From Bacteroidia bacterium (GTDB taxonomy: Bacteria; Bacteroidota; Bacteroidia; Flavobacteriales_D; Sanyastnellaceae), in NCBI GenBank assembly GCA_030427925.1, contig JAUICJ010000018.1, positions 1-58,218 on the forward strand: a stretch of 58,218 nt of DNA, read 5' to 3'. Both the position numbers and the translations under genes were made by a program. The notes below the pieces were generated by a model that saw only the letters and a list, made by a program, of their open reading frames with translations, was not told where the DNA came from and did no database searches. Below, one piece after another: positions 28,204 to 37,165 of the stretch (its first letter is position 1; each line of letters opens with the position of its first letter).

Positions 28204-28434
28204 GATGAATTTGGTTAACGAAATACTCAACGAAATAAATCACCGACGCCATCGACTGAGCGAAGAATGCCTCCGGTTCACCTATTTCTCTTTCAACCAC
28301 AACCTTTCACAAATCAACATCAACAAAGCGCAAAAAACTGATATACTATTAGTTAACCCCCTTTCACACGCTTTCAATCGGCCCGAAGATGCATTCCCAA
28401 CTTTCTTTGCATTCACATGCCTTGAAATGAAGAA

Positions 28435-30219
28435 ATGATGGAGTCTGTTCGCTTGGTATTCGCTTGGGTGGCGATGGCTGCCATGCCTTTCACCGGGGTG
28501 GCCCAAACCCCAGCCCGCGCCCTGGCATTGCAGGACTCTGCCTGGGACTTGCTGTTCTCGGATCTCGATGCGGCCGTGCCGCTGATCGAAGAAGTGCTGC
28601 GGGATTCCGTGGCGCTTCCGGACTCGGTGGTGGCGAATTCCCTGAGTCACCGAGCCATTGCGTTCTTGCTCGAAGGGCGCATTGAAGAGGCGCTTCCGAC
28701 CTTTCAAACCGCCGTGAACCTCGCGGAGAAGGCGCCGGAGCGCCGGGCGCTCATCCAGACGAACCAAGCCCTCGCGCTCAAGGATGCGGGGGAGCTCGAT
28801 GCCGCGTTGCGGGTGGCTGGAGAGGTGCTGCGGTTCTGGGAGGAACGGGGCGATGCGCTGCGGCAGACGCGGACGCTTTCCATCATCGGGACGATTTATG
28901 AATTGAAGGACGATTACGAGGCGGCGACGCGGCATTATTTGGCGGGCTCCCACGTGCTCGATCGCGAGGACTCCACGCATTGGGGAACCATCGGGAGCCG
29001 GATGAACAACCTCGGCAACCTGTTCCTCAAGGTCGGGGACTGGCCGGCGGCGGCCGAGCATTATCGGGAGGCGGCGGACTTTTTGAGCCGCGCGGGGCGG
29101 GAGCAGTTTGCGTTCGACGCGCTGCTGAATTTGGTGTCCTTGCACCGCATTGCACAGCAGGATTCGGCGTTCAAGGCGGCGCTCGCGGAGGCCGAGGAGT
29201 GGCTGGAGGGGCATGCGGAGCCGCCGTTGCCGTCGCTCGGCCGGCTGGAGGGCTTTCAGGCGCGGCGGCAGTTCCTGGAAACGGGGGATTTGCGCGGGTT
29301 TGAGGAGGTGTGGCAGCGGCACCAGGCGACGATGAGCGGGCGGCTGGGATTTGTCCTGGAATGGGGGAAGGCCTTGGCTGCAGGCCAAATCGACCCCACG
29401 CCCCTGCTCGCTCGCCTCACCGCCGAGCACCCCGAACTCGCGACCGACATCGGCGAAGACCTCCTGTCCATTCCCGCGCTCGCCGCGCAATGGGACACCT
29501 CCCTCCTCGCTCGGCAATTCCTCGCCACCATCGCGACCGCCCAAGAGCGGCTGCACCGCAACGCCGCCACGATGCGCGGCCGGTTCGCCACCCAGCAACT
29601 CGAGGACGAACTCGCAGCGGCCGCCGAACGCAACGCCCTGCTCGCGACATTGAGCGAAGCCCAATCGAAGAACATCGGCCTCCTCGCCTTTGCGCTCATC
29701 GCGGTCGCCCTCGCCAGCCTCGCCGGCGTGAAGCTCCTGCGATCGCGGCACGCCCAATCCACTCAGTTGCTCGAGCTAAGGGCGGCAACCCTCGAAGACG
29801 CGCTTCGCCAGCGGAAGGAGGACCTCGCCTTGCAGCTGATGCGGCAGTCGGAACTGCAGCGGAAGTTGGGACAGCACGTGGAGGATTTGGCCGATCACCA
29901 CGCCCCGCGCGACACGCTGAAAGCCTTGCACGCCCTGAGTTCCTTCGAAGCGAGTCGGCAGCAATTCGAATCCGCCTTCCAGGAACTGTTCCCCCACTTC
30001 CAGCGCGCGTTGCAGGCCGCGCACCCGCGGATTTCGCCGGCGGAAATGGACCTCGCCATGCTCCTCATGCTGGGCCTCAACAACGCGGAAGTAGGCCAAA
30101 TCCTGCACCTCACGCCCCCCGGCGTCTTCAGCCGCACCCACCGGCTCCGCAAGCGCCTCGGCGGCTCGACCGACGAAGAACTCTCCGCCGTGCTCAGCCG
30201 GTACGCCACCGAAAGCTGA
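28435..30219 (+). CDS. TPR-transmembrane-HTH (LuxR-like) regulator
   Basis: 594 residues; the start is one of two adjacent ATGs (28435, 28438). Residues 1-24 are a signal peptide (...FTGVAQ). Residues about 40-330 are alpha-helical TPR-like repeats (IGTIYELKDDYEAATRHYLAG, NLGNLFLKVGDWPAAAEHYREA). A coiled coil leads into one membrane helix at about 410-431 (NIGLLAFALIAVALASLAG), then a second coiled coil. Residues 531-580 are a LuxR-like HTH (ISPAEMDLAMLLMLGLNNAEVGQILHLT... type). This periplasmic-TPR / cytoplasmic-HTH layout is common in Bacteroidota and is thought to couple envelope signals to transcription. It is divergent from the three-module FISUMP gene, which is a plausible but unproven target. 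Confidence 0.85.
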   Translation: MMESVRLVFAWVAMAAMPFTGVAQTPARALALQDSAWDLLFSDLDAAVPLIEEVLRDSVALPDSVVANSLSHRAIAFLLEGRIEEALPTFQTAVNLAEKAPERRALIQTNQALALKDAGELDAALRVAGEVLRFWEERGDALRQTRTLSIIGTIYELKDDYEAATRHYLAGSHVLDREDSTHWGTIGSRMNNLGNLFLKVGDWPAAAEHYREAADFLSRAGREQFAFDALLNLVSLHRIAQQDSAFKAALAEAEEWLEGHAEPPLPSLGRLEGFQARRQFLETGDLRGFEEVWQRHQATMSGRLGFVLEWGKALAAGQIDPTPLLARLTAEHPELATDIGEDLLSIPALAAQWDTSLLARQFLATIATAQERLHRNAATMRGRFATQQLEDELAAAAERNALLATLSEAQSKNIGLLAFALIAVALASLAGVKLLRSRHAQSTQLLELRAATLEDALRQRKEDLALQLMRQSELQRKLGQHVEDLADHHAPRDTLKALHALSSFEASRQQFESAFQELFPHFQRALQAAHPRISPAEMDLAMLLMLGLNNAEVGQILHLTPPGVFSRTHRLRKRLGGSTDEELSAVLSRYATES

Positions 30220-30416
30220 AACACGCGACGGCCCGCGCGGAAGCGACCGGCTCACGTTTGGCCCCCGAAAAATCAATCCGTCAGGAGCCTCCGGAGGAAA
30301 TCAATCGCCACCCCAACGCGGGCCGCTTGCTTTCCACAATTGGCGGTGATATGTCATCATCGGCACGGCGAAAAGCGCCAAATCGATCAACTAGATTCGG
30401 ACCCTACCTTCGACCC

Positions 30417-32186
30417 ATGAAAGAATCGCATCGAATTGGCCTCATCGCGGTTGCAACGCTGATCATTTACGGTGCCTCGACGCAGTACGGATTCATCGCC
30501 ATCGACGACGGCGGGCAAGTGCTCGAAAATCCGTTCGTCGGCGCGCTGGATTGGGACAGCCTGCGCGGGATGTTCACGAGCGCGACGGTGGGCATGTACC
30601 AGCCGCTCACCACCCTCCTGTTTTCGCTCCTTGACGTGGTTTTCGGACACGATTCCGCTACGCCTTTCCATCTCGTCTCCTTGCTGTTGCATGCGCTGAA
30701 TGGCGTGTTGGTGTACCGCTTGGGCAAGCGGATTTTGGAGGCTCCGCAGTCCGCTCTCGTGCTGGCGCTGCTGTTCGTGGCCCATCCGCTCGCGGTGGAG
30801 GCGGTGTGTTGGGTTTCGGCCACGAGCACGCTGCTGTTCACGGCGTTCTTCTTGGCGGGCATGCTGGCGTACGATCGGTTTTTGACGGAAGGCCAAATCA
30901 AATGGCACCGGCAAGCGGTGTTGTGGTTCGCCCTCGGATGCTTTGCGAAAGTCCAAATGCTGCCCTTCATCGGGGTCTTGTTCTTGCTCGATTACTGGCG
31001 CGAGGGTGCACTCTTCCAGGCCAAACGACTGGTTCAGAAACTGCCCTTCATCGTCCTGGCCATCGGCTTTGCGGCGATCAGTTGGCATTTCCGGGGCGGG
31101 CAATCGGCGTTCGTGGGCGATTACAACCCGGCCTTGTTGGTCCCTTCGCAGATCCTTTGGTACGTCGTCAAGGCATTTGCCCCCTTCCAACTCGGCATTG
31201 TGTACGACTGGCCGGCTGAAGCGTGGGGCACGTGGAACCTGGTGGCCTACGCCGCGCTCGCTGGCCTCGGGGGGCTGGTGGTTCGCTTCCGACATCAGCG
31301 ACTCATCGTGTTCGGCGCCCTGTTCTTTCTCGGCAACATCGTGCTGCACACGTCGCTCGTCACGTCGTTTCTGGGGCCATACGCCGACCGGTACGCCTAC
31401 CTTTCCTCGCTCGGCATTTGGCTGGCGGTCTTCGGGGGGTTGCGCAGTGCGCTGGCCCGTGGTGAGCAGGCTGGATTCGTCCGGATTGCAGGGATTTCGG
31501 TGGTGGTGGCGTTCACGGGTTTGGCCTTGCAGCAGACGCGGCACTGGGAGGACACCATCGCCCTCTGGACGCAAAACCTACGCCATCAAACGGCCACGTT
31601 TTCCAACGGGATGCGCGGCGCTTTGTACTACGAGGCGAGGCAGTTCGCTCTTGCCAAACAGGATTTCGAAGCCGTGGATGCGAACCCCGATGGCCGGTTT
31701 GAGCCCGAAAAGTATAGCTACCTGTACACCGCCCTCGGCTTGATGACCACCGATTCAGAACCCCAAAACTCCTTGCGGTATTTCGAGCAGGCGGCCCGCT
31801 GGAAACCCGGAGCGGAATCCTTTGAAAACGTCGCCGTCGCCGCCAGAAAGATGCGCGATTTCGAAACTGCCGAACGCTACTACCAAATGATTCCGAGGGA
31901 CTACAAACCGCCATCGTACTTCACGAACCTCAGCAGCTTGTACTTCGAAACCCAGCAATTCGCTGCGGGTGCCGCGGTCCTGACGGAAGCCATCGAGTCC
32001 GGTTTCGACGCCCTCATTTGCTACAAAATGCGCTGCTACTTCCGGATCGAAACGGGCGATTTGGCGGGCGCCCGGGAAGACCTCGAGCAGGCGGTCGCGA
32101 TGCTGGATCAGCTCCCGAATGCCCAGCCCGACCCGGATTTGGAAAGCCTGCGCACGCGGCTGCTCGGGCTGCCCTTCGTGGATTGA
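30417..32186 (+). CDS. TMTC-like membrane protein: GT-C fold followed by TPRs
   Basis: 589 residues from ATG at 30417. The frame stays open far upstream because the DNA is GC-rich, but that part overlaps the TPR regulator and is not coding. The N-terminal helix is followed by FIAIDDGGQVLENPFV, whose acidic pair (about residues 29-30) is the position of the catalytic loop in GT-C/O-mannosyltransferase-like proteins. GMYQPLTTLLFSLLDVVFG and many membrane helices follow up to about residue 380. Residues about 390-589 are TPR-like. Relatives of this layout (TMTC, and many bacterial TPR GT-C proteins) transfer sugars from lipid carriers to exported proteins. Glycosylation of the large surface proteins nearby is inference. 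Confidence 0.8.
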   Translation: MKESHRIGLIAVATLIIYGASTQYGFIAIDDGGQVLENPFVGALDWDSLRGMFTSATVGMYQPLTTLLFSLLDVVFGHDSATPFHLVSLLLHALNGVLVYRLGKRILEAPQSALVLALLFVAHPLAVEAVCWVSATSTLLFTAFFLAGMLAYDRFLTEGQIKWHRQAVLWFALGCFAKVQMLPFIGVLFLLDYWREGALFQAKRLVQKLPFIVLAIGFAAISWHFRGGQSAFVGDYNPALLVPSQILWYVVKAFAPFQLGIVYDWPAEAWGTWNLVAYAALAGLGGLVVRFRHQRLIVFGALFFLGNIVLHTSLVTSFLGPYADRYAYLSSLGIWLAVFGGLRSALARGEQAGFVRIAGISVVVAFTGLALQQTRHWEDTIALWTQNLRHQTATFSNGMRGALYYEARQFALAKQDFEAVDANPDGRFEPEKYSYLYTALGLMTTDSEPQNSLRYFEQAARWKPGAESFENVAVAARKMRDFETAERYYQMIPRDYKPPSYFTNLSSLYFETQQFAAGAAVLTEAIESGFDALICYKMRCYFRIETGDLAGAREDLEQAVAMLDQLPNAQPDPDLESLRTRLLGLPFVD

Positions 32187-32203
32187 AATCCACTTCAGGG
32201 CCG

Positions 32204-32280
32204 GAGCGGTCGGATTCAGTTGGACACGCTTGAGGGCAAATCAAGGCGGATTTCATGATGCAAGCAGCGCGCTTGTTAAG
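32204..32280 (-). mobile_element. Remnant end of an IS3-family element
   Basis: These roughly 77 bp match the left end of the intact IS3-type element at 55962-57194 with scattered changes. Both contain the terminal block ggtcggattcagttggacac and then the last codons of orfB. The rest of the element is missing, so this is a decayed solo end. It lies directly after the TMTC-like gene and marks the left border of the defence region. Confidence 0.8.
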
Positions 32281-32344
32281 CAATCGGGTGCGCATTGCCC
32301 AGTCAACTCGCAGTCATCCCCTTACGGCACACATAGACGAATCG

Positions 32345-32460
32345 CCCCAAGGGTTCGAACTTTGAAATAACATGCTTCATTCCATGAACTGAACCCGCCT
32401 CAACGCATTGCAAATAGTGACTTCGCTGCACCCGATTGTGGGAGGACCACTTGAACAACG
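32345..32460 (+). mobile_element. Remnant 3' end of an IS256-like element
   Basis: This stretch aligns by eye with 52960-53070, the end of the decayed IS256-type element: shared blocks include ttgaaat, atgaact, cgtctcaacg/cgcctcaacg and tgacttcgct, then a terminus rich in CCC/GGG. No transposase coding sequence is left. The following 240 bp up to 32702 show no gene and should hold the promoter of the nuclease gene. Confidence 0.55.
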
Positions 32461-32702
32461 GAACTTCAGAGATGCCTAGCGTCAATTTCCTCCCACGAAC
32501 TTCCTATTCTCAGAAAGATTCCAAATTCAACTTGACCGAAATTCCGGATGTTGCCCAACCACATGCTGGGGTCATCATGGGGCCTGTAGGCCAAGCAAGA
32601 TGAAAAAGGGAGTCAGCAGTCCTGTAGAAGATCCCATTGCTGAGGTCGAGGCCTTGAGCCGCTCTACCCGACAATCATTAAATTGCGCAAAACCTGAATT
32701 CC

Positions 32703-33593
32703 ATGAAGTTCATTTCCACGTCTGCCTTGTCGAAAACCATCGGCATCAGCTCCAAGGAACTCTTCCAAAAGCTCCAAGAGGCGGGATTGATCGAACGAAA
32801 GGCAGAGGATTGGGTATTGACCACGCAAGGAGAGTCGGCAGGAGGAAAGATGATGAATCACCCCAAATTTGGTCAGTACGTCACGTGGCCAGAAGATTTC
32901 AATCCTGACGCGGCGGGGTCAACGAAACAAAAAGCAACGCTCACTTCGACGAAAGTGGGCAGCAACTTTGGCCTATCTGCGCAGCGAATGAATTCCATCT
33001 TTTCCGAATTGGGCTGGATTGCGAAAAACACCGTTTTGGGTGGTGGATGGGATCTAACGGATTCGGGAAAGCGCGTGGGGGGCGCCCAGGTGGAGTCATC
33101 AAATGGTTTTCCTTATGTGATTTGGCCTGAGAACATTACCGCCAACAAATGGCTCCTAGATTCCATCAACGCGGCAACCGGAACGTCGTATGCGCAAGTC
33201 GTTGAGACCAGCGCCTTCGAACTGGATACGGATGAGTTTCGAAAAAAGCACCCCGCGAACTATCGGACACAAGACGGGCACCGAGTACGTTCTCGGGCTG
33301 AGGCCATGATTGACGACTACCTCTACACAAATGGCATCGCGCACGCCTACGAGAAGCGCCTTCCCATTTTAGACCATGAAGTGATTTCGGACTTCTACAT
33401 TCCGGAAGGCCGCGTTTACATTGAATTTTGGGGAATGGAGGAGAATGAACAATACCGCGACCGGAAATTGAAGAAGCTGGAAATTTATCGCAGCAACGAC
33501 ATCAAGCTGATCGAAATGAACAACCAAGATTTGGAGCGGCTGGATGATGTGTTGCCCGTGATGCTTCGGAAGCACGGTGTACGGATCGGGTGA
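32703..33593 (+). CDS. Winged-helix repeats plus PD-(D/E)XK nuclease-like protein
   Basis: 296 residues. Two related winged-helix-like segments come first: residues about 5-50 (TSALSKTIGISSKELFQKL to VLTTQGE) and about 80-130 (TSTKVGSNFGLSAQRMNSIF to DLTDSGKRVGG), similar in pattern to phage antirepressor/KilAC-type DNA-binding modules. Residues about 195-296 resemble a PD-(D/E)XK domain: VRSRAEAMIDDYL (Glu), HEVISDFYIP (Asp) and VYIEFWGM (Glu), then a Lys-rich helix with KLKKLEIYR. This matches small restriction-like nucleases of the 'SRAE...DF...IE.WG' type. The canonical K after E-x is replaced by Trp, as in some families. It is inferred to cut DNA in a sequence- or structure-guided way, probably in defence. 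It converges with the SNF2 operon. Confidence 0.7.
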   Translation: MKFISTSALSKTIGISSKELFQKLQEAGLIERKAEDWVLTTQGESAGGKMMNHPKFGQYVTWPEDFNPDAAGSTKQKATLTSTKVGSNFGLSAQRMNSIFSELGWIAKNTVLGGGWDLTDSGKRVGGAQVESSNGFPYVIWPENITANKWLLDSINAATGTSYAQVVETSAFELDTDEFRKKHPANYRTQDGHRVRSRAEAMIDDYLYTNGIAHAYEKRLPILDHEVISDFYIPEGRVYIEFWGMEENEQYRDRKLKKLEIYRSNDIKLIEMNNQDLERLDDVLPVMLRKHGVRIG

Positions 33594-33691
33594 GTCTTTT
33601 CATTGAATAGTGGGGCACGAAGTTGACAGGCATCCCTCTCCGAAAATCTGCGCGGAAAGCCTGAGCCAGAGCATCATGTTGACCTCGACTC

Positions 33692-36600
33692 TTATGAATC
33701 ATGGGATTGAGCGGCATTCCATTGGTGGCGTTCCAAGACGTTCAATTCCTCAATGTCAGCGTCTTCGAAGGGGTGAGCAACAGCAAGGTACCATCGGTCA
33801 TCGCACTGCAATCGCTGAACGTGAGGAGCGTTCAAATGCGCGATGGCCTGTCTTTTCAAGTCATGGGGAGGCGATGAAGGTGTGGATTTCCAAATTTGGC
33901 TGCCTCTGAGGGACCAGGTTTGGGGATGGAACTTCTGTTCGCCCGGAACCAACTTCAACTGGGCTTCGGGAAGATGGGCATGGGCGCCATCGGAGACATC
34001 GCTCAGGGGCAAGTCCCGCGCGCCTTGGTGCGCCCGAAGTTCCCAGTCGTCAGCCGTTTTCACGAGGTGCTCGAGGCACGCGAAGAGCTCGGATTGGGCC
34101 ACCCTCACGAAATCGGAATCCACCACCGGGAGTTCGGAAATGGCCTGCACGCCCCAGACGGAACTGGGTTCGCGCTGCGGGTCGTAGCCGATGCGGACGC
34201 CGAGGGTGGAAAACGCGCCCACGTTTTGGAAGTGCTTGAACTCGTCGCGCTTGCCGAGGGGGCTGGTGAGGCGGATCAGGCTCCGTTCTTGTTGGTCCAG
34301 GGCGGTGGCGAGGGGATCGAGGAGGAATTGGATTTGGACGGGTTGCTGGCGGCCGTTGGGGAGGCGGCAGTCGAGGAGGAAGGCGGATGGGGTTTGGCCG
34401 GGTAAGGCGAGGACACGCTGGACCCATGGGTGGCCGGTCAAGGTGTTCAAGAGGACATCCATGCGCTGGGCGAACGGCTTTTGGGCAGGCAAAAGCGCGG
34501 GAGCTGTGATGCCATTGAAAGCCGCAGCGTGCACCGGATACGGGTCGGCAAAGGCGTGGCGGTCGGCGGTGGGGCGGTTGAGGAAGTCGCGCCAGTTTTC
34601 CCAGCCCGAATCGTGGGCGAACGAGTCGGACTCCGAGGCGAGGACGGCGCCCTTGTCGATGAGGCGTTCGGCGGCGCGCTTGCGCTTCACGAACCGGCCG
34701 AGATGCTCCTCGTCCACGGTGCCGAGCAAGACGGGGTAACGCACGTCCAACTCGCCGCTGCCCGCGTCCAGGTTGCGTTCCACGAGGCTGAACATGCGAT
34801 CGATGCGGCCGATGCGCTGCTCGTTGTCGCCCGCCGTCCAAGCTGCTCCGTAGTGGATGACCCGCCGGCAGAAGTACTGCAGGTTGACGCCCTCCTGAAG
34901 AACCGAAGTTGCCACCAGCACGTCCGGGTAGAACGGGGTGTTGAAGCATTTCAAGGCGTGCTTCGAACCGACGCCGCCGCGAAAGGGGTAGCAAGGGCGG
35001 GCGTGACGGAAGTGCTCTTCCCAATTGTGCCGGAAGATGCTGGCGTTTGAGGAGAGCTCGAACACTTTGCTTGCGAGGGTCTCGAAGTGCAGGATGCTTT
35101 CGATGATTTGGCCCCAAATCCGGCGCTTGCGGAAGCCTTGCTCGAACAAATCACAAAACGCTTTGTAGCCATTGACTCCCTCGCGATCCTTGATGTCGCG
35201 GTAAAGTTGGAACATCCACACCACGTCCGCCGAGGCGAGGAGCACGGCTTTCTCGACAAATCGCGCCAGAGATTCTTTGATCTCCGGGGCCATTTTCTCG
35301 TAACACCTCAGCGCGGCACTTTCAGGCTCCTCCTCTTGCAACGCAGAAATCAGCATCGTCCACAACGTGGGCAAGCCGGACTCCTTCTGGTCTGAACGCT
35401 CCAATTTTTCTGATTCAGACCGATATTCCGCCAGCCACTCCGACCCCTCGCCCAACCGGTGGAACGCCGCGGATTGGAAGTAGCGCTTGGTCCTCTTGCC
35501 ACTGCGCACGGCGTGGTAAATAGCCAGGTCATCGTAAGGCGCCGCCATGAAATCCGCCGCGGGCGAAAAGAACATCGCGAAGACACCCGGTTTCGAATTC
35601 GCGAACAGTTGCCGGAAGTTCGAAGCAGGGGTCGTGGAATGGGGGTCGCCTTTCTTGATCTTGAACCAAGAAAGCACCTCGCTGTCGGGAATGTGGTCGT
35701 CCTCCTCGTCGTTGGTGTCGCCCTCTTCGTCCGGCAATTCCAGCCCGCTCCCTTGCACGAACCGCTCCCGCGACCAGTCGCGCACGTTGCCATTCAACCC
35801 GAGTTCGCCAAGCAATGACCGATCGACCTGCTCCATCAGGCGCCGTGTGATTTCGTAGACCGAGGCAATGCGCCGGACGAAAACGAGGGCCTTGGGATCG
35901 CGTGCATCGAGCCCGTGCAGCTGACTCAGCAGGGCTTCGTACTTCGGGTGCCGCGGGCTTTCGTTGAAGATGTTTTGGAATTTTTCACCCAAATCCTGAA
36001 GCAGACCAGAATCGAAGCCTTTGTAAAAATCGGAGCCCCGGTTTTCTTGATCGTCCTCCTCTTCGGATGGTTGCTCTCCGGGCTTGGGCAGAAATTCCAC
36101 CCCTTCGAGGTACCGGATCATGCCCGAGACGCCGGAGTGGTGGCCTTTCTCTTCGAGTTTTTCGGCGACTTGCTGGGCCAACAGCGCTTGGTAAGCGCCG
36201 AAGAACGACTCCGCCAAGGGGTCGTCCTGAAAGTTCGAAGCGTCCGCGACTTCGTGCCGGTACTCGTATTTGTTCGCACCCCGCTCGCCCAGCCGACGCA
36301 ACCGGCGAATGCACAAGCGGTCCAGCACCTCCTTCGAACTTCCGGGGTCAGGCTGGAAATAGCGCAGCACGTTCCGCACGTCCTCGTTCGAACTGTGGTT
36401 CGGCGTGGCCGTCAAGAGGAGCACCCCGTCCGCCATGGGCGGCGCCACGCCTTCGCCGAAAAAGCACCGGACCGCTTCCGCACGGTACGAACCGCCATCG
36501 AAATGCCGCAGGTAATGCGCCTCGTCGATGATGATCAGGTCGAACGGCGGTTGCCCTTGCGCCATCAAGCGCTCCCGAATGAGCGACGCCATCCGTCCGT

Positions 36601-37165
36601 TCAGCCGGTCGTCATCACCGCTCCATTCCGCCACCAAATCCTCTCGGCCCCAAGCCTTCAACCGCTCCTGCCAACGCTCGCCCTGAATCAGCCCCGAAAA
36701 CGACGTGATTTTCCCCACGAGAAACCGAGGCCATTGCGCCTCAACCTGCTCCACCAATTCGAACAAATTCCCCACCTTCACCGCCGGCTTCACCGCCTCG
36801 CCGTGCCACCGCAACACCGCATCATCCCGCCGCACATGCCGCTGGATGAAGGCCGTGTACTCCGAAATCCAGTTCTCGGCCACCACCTCCCTCGGCGTCA
36901 AGACGAGGATGCGTGCGTGCGGTTTTTGTTGCCACAGCGCCGCGCACACCGCCAGCGACTGGATCGTCTTCCCCATGCCCACCTCATCGGCGATCAAGGC
37001 CACCCGGTGCTCGGAAATCAAGTTGAACGCGTGCGCCGCGCCTTCGACCTGCTTGTTGGGCATGCGGTTGTCCTCGGCGGAGGTAACGTACTGCCAGTCA
37101 TCGTCCGCAAGCCAAAAATTGACCAACCGCCCCAAATACTCCGGAGTAATGCGATTCCAATCCAT
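33692..37165 (-). CDS. SNF2/RapA-like superfamily 2 helicase
   Basis: 1157 residues from ATG at 37165, overlapping the stop of the PLD gene (TGATG); a GTG one codon upstream is possible. Motifs: Walker A ADEVGMGKT (about residue 60), DEAH in IIIDEAHYLR (about 211), TATP (about 258), and motifs V-VI in VLVATSVLQEGVNLQYF...QRIGRIDR (about 750-785). The arrangement with a long insert between the two RecA lobes matches RapA/SNF2-type translocases that work with nucleases in restriction and phage defence. The C-terminal 370 residues have no recognised domain. It ends a three-gene operon read from 40274 and is likely the DNA-translocating motor of that system. Confidence 0.88.
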   Translation of the reverse strand: MDWNRITPEYLGRLVNFWLADDDWQYVTSAEDNRMPNKQVEGAAHAFNLISEHRVALIADEVGMGKTIQSLAVCAALWQQKPHARILVLTPREVVAENWISEYTAFIQRHVRRDDAVLRWHGEAVKPAVKVGNLFELVEQVEAQWPRFLVGKITSFSGLIQGERWQERLKAWGREDLVAEWSGDDDRLNGRMASLIRERLMAQGQPPFDLIIIDEAHYLRHFDGGSYRAEAVRCFFGEGVAPPMADGVLLLTATPNHSSNEDVRNVLRYFQPDPGSSKEVLDRLCIRRLRRLGERGANKYEYRHEVADASNFQDDPLAESFFGAYQALLAQQVAEKLEEKGHHSGVSGMIRYLEGVEFLPKPGEQPSEEEDDQENRGSDFYKGFDSGLLQDLGEKFQNIFNESPRHPKYEALLSQLHGLDARDPKALVFVRRIASVYEITRRLMEQVDRSLLGELGLNGNVRDWSRERFVQGSGLELPDEEGDTNDEEDDHIPDSEVLSWFKIKKGDPHSTTPASNFRQLFANSKPGVFAMFFSPAADFMAAPYDDLAIYHAVRSGKRTKRYFQSAAFHRLGEGSEWLAEYRSESEKLERSDQKESGLPTLWTMLISALQEEEPESAALRCYEKMAPEIKESLARFVEKAVLLASADVVWMFQLYRDIKDREGVNGYKAFCDLFEQGFRKRRIWGQIIESILHFETLASKVFELSSNASIFRHNWEEHFRHARPCYPFRGGVGSKHALKCFNTPFYPDVLVATSVLQEGVNLQYFCRRVIHYGAAWTAGDNEQRIGRIDRMFSLVERNLDAGSGELDVRYPVLLGTVDEEHLGRFVKRKRAAERLIDKGAVLASESDSFAHDSGWENWRDFLNRPTADRHAFADPYPVHAAAFNGITAPALLPAQKPFAQRMDVLLNTLTGHPWVQRVLALPGQTPSAFLLDCRLPNGRQQPVQIQFLLDPLATALDQQERSLIRLTSPLGKRDEFKHFQNVGAFSTLGVRIGYDPQREPSSVWGVQAISELPVVDSDFVRVAQSELFACLEHLVKTADDWELRAHQGARDLPLSDVSDGAHAHLPEAQLKLVPGEQKFHPQTWSLRGSQIWKSTPSSPPHDLKRQAIAHLNAPHVQRLQCDDRWYLAVAHPFEDADIEELNVLERHQWNAAQSHDS

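Noticed and set aside
29310-30416. Upstream extension of the TMTC-like gene
   Set aside because: It overlaps the well-supported TPR regulator, is Arg/Pro/Ala-rich, and the clear N-terminus with the DD motif begins at 30417.
32335-32365. tRNA T-arm-like sequence (aagggttcgaactt)
   Set aside because: There is no matching acceptor, D-arm or anticodon arm upstream, and the stretch aligns with the 3' coding end of the IS256 transposase.
32649-32692. Minus-strand GGTAGAGC similar to a tRNA D-arm
   Set aside because: No paired D-stem 5' strand and no anticodon or T arm; not a tRNA or a convincing att remnant.
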